NCBI GenBank assembly: GCA_963575745.1
Contig: CAUYUJ010005614.1
Span: forward strand, 143,315-207,314
Origin: Prorocentrum cordatum
Lineage: Eukaryota > Sar > Dinophyceae > Prorocentrales > Prorocentraceae
DNA: 64,000 bases
Reading direction: 5' to 3'
The stretch's first letter is position 1. Every line of letters starts with the position of its first letter. The position numbers and the translations under genes were made by a program. Below the pieces are notes generated by a model. The model made no database searches. It was not told the origin of the DNA and saw nothing but the letters and a program-made list of their open reading frames with translations. Below, piece after piece: positions 41,580 through 49,499 of this stretch.

Positions 41580-42450
41580 GGCGCCGTGATGCCCCAGACC
41601 TCTGGCGACTCGAAAGATCCCCCGCCGGTTTTTCGCAATGTTCGGCCGCCGTTTCAAGGCCCGGGGCATACCTATACAGTCAACCCGTACGATAAGGACG
41701 CACGATAAGGATGCAAGGGCCTTGGAAAGCCATGTCGACACTTTGCGGGCGGGGCGCGGCCAGCTAAAGTGGCCGAGGATGGCCCGAAGAGGAAGGATGC
41801 AAGGGTAGCCTTGGAAAGTCGCTCGTCCTTACTATGCTGGTTGACTGTATGTCCCTTAGGACGAGGTCGAGAACTCTACAGCCAGCATGCTGGAAGTGTC
41901 AGGGCGACCGAGGTCTGGGTGTCGAATCTCGGCGGCGAGCCCGGGGAAGTGAGAAGGGGCGGGCCTTCTCAGCAGAAGGTTCGAAGTCCCCGGGCCTTCT
42001 GAGATGTTCTCGAAGCGTTCCCCCAAGACACAGAAAAAGTCTGAAAGGCCAGAGGGCTTCTGAGAAGCCCCGCCGCCTTCTGAGCTCCTTCTCCATTCCC
42101 CCCTCGTAGCCGAGAATCAGCGTGTCGCACGGTCGTCTGCCTCGGAAGAAGGACCGTTTTGGTTTCGGAAGGGACTCGGGGTTCCGCAGGTCCCTCCCCC
42201 GTCGGTTTCTCGCAAGTTTCGGCCTCCGCTTCAAAGCCCCAGGCCTGTCTCTAGGTCCCATAGGAAAAGGTCGAGAGCTCTACAGCCCGCATGCTGAAAG
42301 TGTTAGGACGACCAAGGTCTGGGTGTCGAATTTCGGTCAAGGCCCCGGGGCTATCTATAGGTTCCATAGGACGAGATCGAGAGCTCTACAGCCCGCGTGC
42401 TGACAGTGTTAGGGCGACCGAGGTCTGGGTGTCGAATCAGCGTGTCGCAC
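41580..42450. repeat. Tandem diverged repeat, ~80-110 bp units in a larger ~570-bp period
   Basis: A unit with GAGAGCTCTACAGCCCGC, GTTAGGGCGACCGAGGTCTG and GGTGTCGAAT occurs at about 41,850-41,945, 42,258-42,350 and 42,360-42,440. A second unit, AATCAGCGTGTCGCACGG followed by GTCTGCCTC and GGACCGTTT, occurs at 42,116 and 42,435. A third, CGGTTT(T/C)TCGCAA(T/G)(G/T)TTCGGCC, lies at 41,623 and 42,204. No gene is supported. Confidence 0.75.
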
Positions 42451-42654
42451 GGGCGTCTGCCTCTGAAAAGAGGACCGTTTGGGTCTCCGAGGGTGCTCGG
42501 GGTTCCGCGGGCACCCCCTCTCCCCTTGGGCGCCCCTCGTAGACCTGAGCGCGGATGAGGCCAGTAAACAGCTCCACGTCTCCTGCTGAAGGCTCTTTGT
42601 GGCAAGACATCGACTGCACCTCCTCGTCATCCTCGTTGTCGTCGGCATCGTCGT

Positions 42655-43245
42655 AGTCGTCCTCCTCCTCCTCCTCCTCCTCCTCATCCTCCTCCTCCTC
42701 CTCCTGCTCCTCTTCCTCCTCTTCCTCCTCCTCCTCCTCCTTCCTCCTCCCATTCTTCAGATGGTCCTCCCTCTCTTCCGCTGTCCCCGTCACGCCAGCA
42801 ACGGGTGCCGCACAGTGAAAATGTCCGTCCTCCTGCTCGCCCCCCGTCCCGATGTGAAACGGAAAAAATACACTGGTTCACAATGTGGAAGGTACCAAGG
42901 CTCCTCCCTCCTCCTCCTCCCTCCTCCTCCCTCCTCCTCCTCCTCCTCCTCCTCCTCCTCCTGCTCCTCTCCTCCTCTTCCTCCTCTCCTCCTCCTTCCT
43001 CCTCCCATTCTTCAGATGGTCCTCCCTCTCTTCCGCTGTCCCCGTCACGCCAGCAACGGGTGCCGCACAGTGAAAATGTCCGTCCTCCTGCTCGCCCCCC
43101 GTCCCGATGTGAAACGGAAAAAATACACTGGTTCACAATGTGGAAGGTACCAAGGCTCCTCCTCCTCCTCCTCCCTCCTCCTCCCTCCTCCTCTCCTCCT
43201 CCTCCTCCTCCCTCCTCCTCCTCCTCCTCCTCCTCCTCCTCCTCG
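42655..43245. repeat. (TCC)n with a perfect 255-bp-offset duplication
   Basis: Polypyrimidine TCC repeats flank two copies of a unique segment of about 155 bp: CATTCTTCAGATGGTCCTCC begins at 42,751 and again at 43,006. Through GGTACCAAGGCTCCTCC the copies show no difference by eye. Both strands are open across them but no known domain is present. Confidence 0.9.
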
Positions 43246-43246
43246 C

Positions 43247-43378
<132 letters not shown>

Positions 43379-43408
43379 TCGTTTCTGGTCCTTTCTAGAC
43401 ATTGAGGA

Positions 43409-43500
43409 CTTCAGATGCCTCCTGGGACATCTGCGGAGGCCTCCGGAGTGGCATGTAGGCCTTCAGATGCCTCCTGGGACATCTGCGGAGGCCTCCCGAA
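43409..43500. repeat. 52-bp tandem duplication
   Basis: CTTCAGATGCCTCCTGGGAC and the following ATCTGCGGAGGCCTCC occur twice, at 43,409 and 43,461, identical by eye, separated by GGAGTGGCATGTAGGC. Confidence 0.9.
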
Positions 43501-43507
43501 GGTCACC

Positions 43508-43655
43508 AGAAGGAGGAGGAGGAGGAGGAGGAGGAGGAGAATGAGGAGGAGGAGGAGGAGGAGGAGGAGGAGGAGGAGGGGGGGGAGGAGGTCGAAGAGG
43601 AGGAGGAGGAGGAGGAGGAGCAGGAGGAGGAGGAGGACGACGACGACCACGACAA
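43508..43655. repeat. (GGA)n microsatellite
   Basis: AGGAGGAGG with a short G run at about 43,577-43,585 and a GAC-containing end (GACGACGACC). It is the mirror of the TCC tract 300 bp earlier, so the two can pair as an inverted repeat around the CAT tract. Confidence 0.9.
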
Positions 43656-43659
43656 TGAC

Positions 43660-44560
43660 GCAGACGCTGCGGCCTCTCTTCGGCCTGAGCTTGCGCAGCG
43701 CGAAGGGGGAGAAGGACGACTGCCTCGACTACGATGCCCACAACGACGGAGACAATCCGAATCGACCCCACGGACGCAAGGTGGGGATCCAAAGGCCCTC
43801 GGACATCCTCAAAGAAACACTTGCAGCGGCGCGAGGGCCAACAACCCTAGGATTCAGGGCCCAGCGTGGGCCGAAGAGGCAATGGTGCAGTAACAGCCTT
43901 GGTGAAGCACTGTATCGTTGTGATGCAACCACCCAGCCCGCTGGGTTGAGGTGGTATAATGCGTTTTCTCTTCTAACCCCAGTCTTCCACTTCGGAGACC
44001 CTCCCCCACTCGACCAACTGCCAACCCGAAACGATGCCGACCTCCCCACACACCCCACCATCCCTGTTGAGAACAAGTGCACGTCGCGGCCCCTCGACAG
44101 CTTTACATTGCCTGCTGACAGGGGCGGCGGGAGTGTTCGCATTTTACCCAATGCGCGGAGGCCCTCTGCCCCTGCCACAACCCAATTCAAAGTGCTTGCG
44201 GGCACTCATGCCATACATCACGATGGCCACGCCGCCGTTTTTGTGCATTGGTTTTTGGAAAGGATGATGGTGGGAGGGGTCGACGCCTTTCCTGTTGTGT
44301 GGTGTCACGTGCACTGGCGCACCTGGCACATTCTGCGCGAGTCGCGCACCTGGCGCGGCTGGAGCACTTGGCACACTTGGCGCATGTGGAGCACGCGGCG
44401 CATCTTGCGCACCAGGCACGCCTGGAACGCTCGGGCCCCTGGGGCGCCTGACGCACCTGTGTATGGGGTTAGAGTACAAAGGTACAGGACCCCTGATCCG
44501 CTGGTAGAGGAAAGGAGGGAAACATGGATATCTTTTCCTCCTGCACGATCAAAGGTCTGA
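43660..44560 (+). CDS. Unconvincing plus-strand ORF, ending in 9-bp repeat
   Basis: A plus-strand frame from the GGA tract stays open to 44,560 and reads DNPNRPHGRKVGIQRPSDIL and RWYNAFSLLTPVFHFGDPPP. No family is recognised. From about 44,310 to 44,460 the DNA has a 9-bp TGGCGCACC-like period. In another frame (44295-44507) this gives Gly-X-Y peptides (APGAAGALGTLGACG), in this frame Trp/Arg-rich ones. Against the minus-strand bias of the window I give it little weight. Confidence 0.15.
44310..44460. repeat. 9-bp TGGCGCACC-type repeat
   Basis: Units GGCGCACCT, TGGCACATT, TGGCGCGGC and TGGAGCACT recur with a nine-base period over about 150 bp. Collagen-like Gly-X-Y is read in one plus frame. 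Confidence 0.7.
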
Positions 44561-44662
44561 TCGGTCTATTCCAATACCTGAGCCCAAACGGCCAGGCGCA
44601 GGAGAGGTGAGGATAAGGAGTATATATGAGGGTACTATACGGGTTCTATTCACACCCCCCGT

Positions 44663-44694
44663 CCCGAATCCCGCCCGCGAGGGCGGGACTCGGG
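44663..44694. terminator. Strong stem-loop beyond the 45-53 kb ORF cluster
   Basis: CCCGAATCCCGCCC, loop GCGA, GGGCGGGACTCGGG: 13 of 14 positions pair. It lies about 170 bp past the last minus-strand ORF (ending 44,863). Eukaryotic genes do not use such terminators, so the label is positional only; a 3' UTR structure or element end is as likely. Confidence 0.3.
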
Positions 44695-44862
44695 AACAGG
44701 AGAAAAGAACCTGTCACCCTTTTACTCCTCAAATCCTCAGCGCAGTGAGGCAGCTGAGCGCGAAGTCTGCATCGCTTCAGCTGCGCCCCAATCGCGACGG
44801 CAGCGTGCAGAAGGAAACGCTGAACGAGATTGGCGAAGGGGTGGCATAGAGGTCTGTCGTCC

Positions 44863-45579
44863 TCAGTCTCGCCCATCAGCCTGCACATGCGTGCAGGAGG
44901 GGAGCCTGCGTCGACCCACCTCTGATACCTCTCCGCAGCTTTCTTCGCGCATCTCCTCAAGGTATCCTTTTCCTGACCAGCTATGGAGCGCTTGCCCATC
45001 ATCTGGACACGCGATCCATCTGTCATATACCTTGTGATGTCGTCCTGGGAGAGGGTCGTCTTGATCCAGCCAGTGGTTCAACTTCTGGAGGTATGCTAGG
45101 TCGCTCTCGGCGGCACCACCTTTGCCGGTAGCACCTACAGCGACAGTGTACTGCCAGCAGATGTCACAAATTGCACCGTCACCTGTGACGACTCCAAGAG
45201 ATAGAAAACGATCGCAATTCCGACATCGCGCTATATCATGCTGGATCTCTTCAGGGGCCCCAGAGATCGCAAGGTGCCCACGAGATCCCCAGCGTGTGTC
45301 AAGGCCGCTAGCAAGGACACGGCCGATTTGGCCCATTGCGTCACGATTGACCTCAGCGGTCGGACGGGAGGCGATCGATCGGCCGATTCCCTCAATCTCG
45401 ATCCTAGAAAGTCTTTCCCCCGGTAGTCCTGCGTACTCGGAGGTGTCGGTGTCCGCAGTATCAGTAGCACCATGGTGTATGTTTTCCGTGCGGATGCGGG
45501 TAGCCTCTGCCTGCAAGATGGCCTCGTTGTCGCCCACCTTGCGGTCAATCTTCTTTTTATCGGCTATGATATGTACCAT
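44863..45579 (-). CDS. Unknown ORF with four-Cys zinc-binding motif
   Basis: The frame reads MVHIIADKKKIDRKVGDNEA, then a charged region. The Cys motif is DIARCRNCDRFLSLGVV...GAICDICWQYT, that is C-x2-C-x16-C-x2-C, a plausible zinc ribbon or rubredoxin-like knuckle. It then reads KLNHWLDQDDPLPGRHHKVY and DRWIACPDDGQALHSW. At about 45,020 a second frame becomes more protein-like (GKRSIAGQEKDTLRRCAKKA, RYQRWVDAG), so a frameshift or exon boundary is likely. It is the last member of the minus-strand ORF series that starts with copia C. Family unknown. Confidence 0.45.
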   Translation of the reverse strand: MVHIIADKKKIDRKVGDNEAILQAEATRIRTENIHHGATDTADTDTSEYAGLPGERLSRIEIEGIGRSIASRPTAEVNRDAMGQIGRVLASGLDTRWGSRGHLAISGAPEEIQHDIARCRNCDRFLSLGVVTGDGAICDICWQYTVAVGATGKGGAAESDLAYLQKLNHWLDQDDPLPGRHHKVYDRWIACPDDGQALHSWSGKGYLEEMREESCGEVSEVGRRRLPSCTHVQADGRD

Positions 45580-45654
45580 GGTCTCTTGGTCAGGAACTGC
45601 GGAAGCAACACTGCCTGGGTCCCTGGGGATATCCTGCTCGGCGCCTGGATCGTC

Positions 45655-45981
45655 CTAATCAGGCGCGGCAGGTGTCTCCACCGGCTCCCTCCATACGGGG
45701 AAGCCTGGGTTGCCGCGTGTCTGGATGCATTGTGCGAAGAGAGCACGCAACGCATTGAGGGCAGGATGGTTCTGGTAGATAGCGTCATTTGTGAAATCAC
45801 GTGGCCCCTTGATGCTGACCAACAATATGATTTGGTACACTTTGGAAATCCAATGAAAGATGCCCGTTGACGATTCTTCAATGATTTCTGGGCCCAGGTA
45901 GTGCACCATCTTCTTGAAGAAACAATCTGCACTGCAAATCGGTAAGTCGCGTGCCCACTTGTGGGTATGATCGTAATCCAT
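45655..45981 (-). CDS. Unknown ORF in the 45-53 kb series
   Basis: The frame reads KWARDLPICSADCFFKKMVH, YLGPEIIEESSTGIFHWISK and VYQIILLVSIKGPRDFTNDA, then LFAQCIQTRGNPGFPVW. Composition is that of a folded protein. It follows the 46-47 kb ORF after 27 bp and shares its strand. No motif is recognised. Probably part of one broken or spliced gene. Confidence 0.35.
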   Translation of the reverse strand: MDYDHTHKWARDLPICSADCFFKKMVHYLGPEIIEESSTGIFHWISKVYQIILLVSIKGPRDFTNDAIYQNHPALNALRALFAQCIQTRGNPGFPVWREPVETPAAPD

Positions 45982-46008
45982 TTAGTATGCCTCTGTTTTT
46001 GGTCCAAA

Positions 46009-46989
46009 TTATATCTCAAATCGTAAGTACGACTCTATATTGTCCACCACAATGTTGGCCCTGCCAGTGTGTACCTCAATACTTTGTTTTACCTTTATCA
46101 TTGGTGAATCCACCAACAATTCCGACGTCCAGCGGAATATGCGGCGGTCGTAAGATTGCCAGATCCATCTTGTATTATCCTCTGGCTCGTAGTCGGGGTG
46201 GTTGAGGAAATCCTCTGGCGGGTCTATTATGCGATCAAGGATGCTCGAGCCGATATCCTCATCAGCGTGGATTTCTGCCGACAAAACCGCCTTCATGGTA
46301 TCATTGGCTGCATTCTCCTCATCTGTGAGTGGCATGGTCGATATATCCACAATGACAGTTACCAGAGGCTCTTTGGACTGGCCTGCCTCGCGTCGGGATC
46401 CCTCGTCGTCTGCTGTGGGATCCCCGGCATGTGTTGCCACCAGCTCATCGGGATCGGGTGTCCGAGGTGCGGTGCGTCTGGTCGGCGCACGTGGGATACG
46501 TGGTTTGTAAATGCTCGGCATTCCAAGATATGGTAGATTACCTGTTTCTTTAAACTGATAGATCTGGTCGCTGCATGAAGATGGGCCCCCAAGTGCAATA
46601 TTCATGTGACTCGGGTTGATGTCGGCACGTACTGGCAAAGCGAAGACAACGCCCTTGAGGGGCATATTTTTGTCGCAATACCATATGTTTACGCATCGTA
46701 AACCGTAGTTGAGAATAGGTATTTGTACCGCAAAGAACTGCTCGAAGACCCAGGAATGAATGATTGGTCCATAAATATGGCCCTTGTTCATGCGCACCTT
46801 GGTATTGTAGTCGCCCTTGTGGAAGTGGTTGTCATAGTGGTAGCAATTGGTAGAGCCCCAATGTTTGACGATAATGAAGTCCCCCATGCGAACATCATTG
46901 AAGGTAGGCCTTCGATCCCAGTCTTCTGTGCAATATTTGATGTAATGGGTCGCAGGGCCTCTCTGCAATGTGACATAGCTATCAACCAC
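46009..46989 (-). CDS. Unknown ORF, 326 codons, downstream of the Tpt1-like ORF
   Basis: The N-terminal half reads ATHYIKYCTEDWDRRPTFND, VRMGDFIIVKHWGSTNCYHY, HKGDYNTKVRMNKGHIYGPI and CVNIWYCDKNMPLKGVVFAL. The second half is acidic and Pro-rich (TRRTAPRTPDPDELVATHAG), then EVHTGRANIVVDNIESYLRF. A neighbouring frame upstream (47219-46960) reads ETMVRAMVSSCGRNTQDKEW, suggesting the real start lies there and a frameshift or intron intervenes. The family is not recognised. Spacing and strand tie it to the Tpt1-like ORF. Confidence 0.4.
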   Translation of the reverse strand: MVDSYVTLQRGPATHYIKYCTEDWDRRPTFNDVRMGDFIIVKHWGSTNCYHYDNHFHKGDYNTKVRMNKGHIYGPIIHSWVFEQFFAVQIPILNYGLRCVNIWYCDKNMPLKGVVFALPVRADINPSHMNIALGGPSSCSDQIYQFKETGNLPYLGMPSIYKPRIPRAPTRRTAPRTPDPDELVATHAGDPTADDEGSRREAGQSKEPLVTVIVDISTMPLTDEENAANDTMKAVLSAEIHADEDIGSSILDRIIDPPEDFLNHPDYEPEDNTRWIWQSYDRRIFRWTSELLVDSPMIKVKQSIEVHTGRANIVVDNIESYLRFEI

Positions 46990-47061
46990 TCTTTATCCTG
47001 AGTGTTGCGCCCACAACTGCTGACCATAGCACGGACCATGGTTTCATCCAAAGCGCCGGCG

Positions 47062-48740
47062 TCAGATATGTGGCCAGCGGGGGTCGCCCCCAGCTGAAGG
47101 GGCGATTGGTCGCTGAGCCGACGATGCTGAGGCGGACTGTGTCTGTGGCTGCTGAGCCGTGTCGTAGGCCATGCCAGTTGGGGCGATCCCAGGAGGGTCA
47201 TCGATTGCGTCTGTCCCAAGGGGAACAGCGCAAATCTCGTATTTGCTCAATGGTTGTCTCGCAGCCAGTGGCGGGTAAACCCAAGTAGTGCCTTCTGGCC
47301 ATATCTGCCTGCCATTATCGCTGCGTGGTGTGGGACGGCGAATGGCGATTACTGCAGCGGCTGGAACCACGTCCTCAGTCATAATAGCACCTTGTGCTCC
47401 CAGCCAAAATCTGCATCCAGCCTTTGTGGCAATCTCCATGTTGATTACCAGCTCTACCTCGTTCTTGTAGTGCTTGAACTTGTACGATTGTACTGAGGTG
47501 TGAGGGTTCTTTTGAACGCTGTCTACGTAGGTGCTGGAACTGAAGAATGCCTCCGCGCGTGGTGATCCTCGGAAATGTTTGTCTCTCTGAGAAGACGGAT
47601 CAATATAGCCTGGAATAATCCCCGACTTGAGGATGCTTCGCCAGGCACGAAGAGTTGTGCCGTGGTGGAGGTACTTCACGTCTGTCCATTGTAAGCTCTC
47701 CCAGCCCATATTCCAAGGTTTGGAGAGTGGGTTGACGCAACTGTGACCTCCAACGCATCTGATAGCGATAACGCTGTTCCAATCGAAGCAGCCGGGATCG
47801 CCCCCGTCGGGGACTGGTTTGGCATATATCTCGATCCGGTTCTTCTGCGGGTCAATGTGCTTCTGGGACGCACGAATGACGAAGATCGGGTAGTAATCAG
47901 TCCAGTCCATGTATCCGGCTGGCTCACCATCCATTTTGAAGTGTGCCATGGCCGCCTCGGTGGATGGTCCGTTGTGAAGTGCACGCTCTTGAAATTTCCA
48001 TTGGACCATATCCTGAAATGATGTCCAATTGCTGGGAATATTCCAAGTGTGCTGTGCTGTGCTCGGCCATACGTTGATACGTCGATCATTGAATTGGTTA
48101 ATATGGAACTTTTTGCAGTGAATCTCATGACGTAGCAATGTCGCGATGTCTTTGCTCATCCAAACAGGGTCGCCAAGCCACTCCTCGAGCAGCTCAGGTC
48201 CGTAGCGTACCTCGTCGCACGGCGGGAGCGATATCCATTTCCACTCTGGGAAGCAATCAGACTGGACGATGTCAGGCGCGCGGGCGATCACACAATCGTC
48301 GTATAACAATTGGCTCGTCCATTCATCGCCCTCCAAGCAAGCTATGCCATTGGTCGCGGACGTGCCCCGCAATGGAGGAGGCACGTATGGATGATCATCC
48401 GCGTGACCTGCTTGAAGTTTGTACTCACGAGGGGTGCACGCATTGTCGAATGTCGGGATCTGGCTGGTGTCCTCGTGCAAGGAACGCTCGCAACAGTCTT
48501 GCCACGACAGTATGTATACCGCATCCGATTGCTGGTCGGGAGAAGGTCCGTCGTCGGCAGGAGTTGCCTCCAGCTCCGCCGCCTCCACATCAGTGTCGTC
48601 ATCTGGGATCGGGACTGACGCGGCTGTCGGTAGCGGTTCTGGTGGCGATGGATCGGCTGGCGTGCTAATCGAAAGCGGGCCAGTCGCTCTGGTAGTGGGA
48701 TCGGCTGCGGGCCTGGCGGCAGCGGATCAGGCAGTGGGCC
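47062..48740 (-). CDS. Protein with Tpt1/KptA-like RNA 2'-phosphotransferase domain
   Basis: Tpt1/KptA enzymes transfer the 2'-phosphate left by tRNA ligation to NAD+. In the 508-codon frame (48588-47062; open upstream to about 48,740) the expected signatures occur in order. MSKDIATLLRHEIHCKKFHI resembles the SxxLsxxLRH start (Arg-His at residues 153-154). VIAIRCVGGHSCVNP stands for IRAxQGHS, with Gly for Gln (residues 275-287). KYLHHGTTLRAWRSILKSGI is the HGTxxxxWxxIxxxGI motif (306-324), and MEIATKAGCRFWLGAQGAIM matches DxxkAxxxGxxFxxSxNGVIL (384-403). Between the first two motifs lie about 120 residues, more than usual, so an insertion is present. The N-terminal 110 residues and the Gln/Ser/Pro-rich C-terminus are unique. 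The ORF sits in a same-strand series downstream of copia C RNase H. Stops are absent through the domain. A more general ADP-ribosyltransferase fold is the main alternative. Confidence 0.65.
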
Positions 48741-49499
48741 TGGCGGCAGTGGCTGCCCGTCCTCGGTCTGCTGGTCTGTCCCAACTGCCGCACGCCAGGC
48801 GGTAGTTGGAACGTCGGCCTCGAGTCCCAATGCAAGACGATCCAAGGCGTTCTGTGTAAAGAAACCTTTGCATGCTGTAATAGTGTCTTGGTTGTCAATA
48901 CGAGGACCGATACGATGAGAGCTCAACCTGTTGCGCTCTGCAATGATGCGTGATTTTGTCGTGTCGTCATCGCCGTCCAGGTCGTTAATCTGGCGCAGGA
49001 ACTGTTCGTACACGACCCAGGTAACAGCGTGCGCATCCTGAATTTATCTCACGATTTTGGGGTGAAAGTCTCTCTTTTCAGCTGAATCCCAAGATGCCCA
49101 CGCCCCGGGGTAGTCGTTGATCAGAAGGAGAAGATGGTTGAACAACTCGTCGTATGCATGGCCGAATGGATCGTTATCAGGAATAGCCTTTGTAGGATCG
49201 CTAGGGTCTGTCACGCGGAGAGGGACTGCCAGCTCTCCCGAAACGCGGCCCCAAACCACCCCCAGGGAGTCCCTCTTCAGCTCGAAGTCCTCCATGTCTT
49301 CCACAGCGGTAGCAGGCACCGATGCTCTGGTGCTGGTGGCTCTTTTGCGAGTCCAGGGATGGGCATGCATGGACCGCTTGTTGCCAACGGCATTGATTTC
49401 GGCAAAGTACCGCTGGCGCAAGATGCCATCCAGGCACAATGAGCCATTTCTCCTGCAGTCCGAGTCTTCAGCGTTGTGAGGCTGAGGTTCCTCTTCCAC
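48700..49499 (-). CDS. Unknown ORF pair in one frame with one TAA between
   Basis: Frame 49499-49044 reads GILRQRYFAEINAVGNKRSM, VEDMEDFELKRDSLGVVWGR, PFGHAYDELFNHLLLLINDY and PGAWASWDSAEKRDFHP, then KIVR and TAA. The same frame continues IQDAHAVTWVVYEQFLRQIN, TKSRIIAERNRLSSHRIGPR and NALDRLALGLEADVPTTAWR, then a Pro-rich linker. The preceding 1,136-codon ORF joins by a -1 shift near 49,450-49,499. The following Tpt1-like ORF joins by another -1 shift near 48,700, in Pro-rich sequence. These may be one gene with indels or small introns. Family unknown. Confidence 0.45.
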
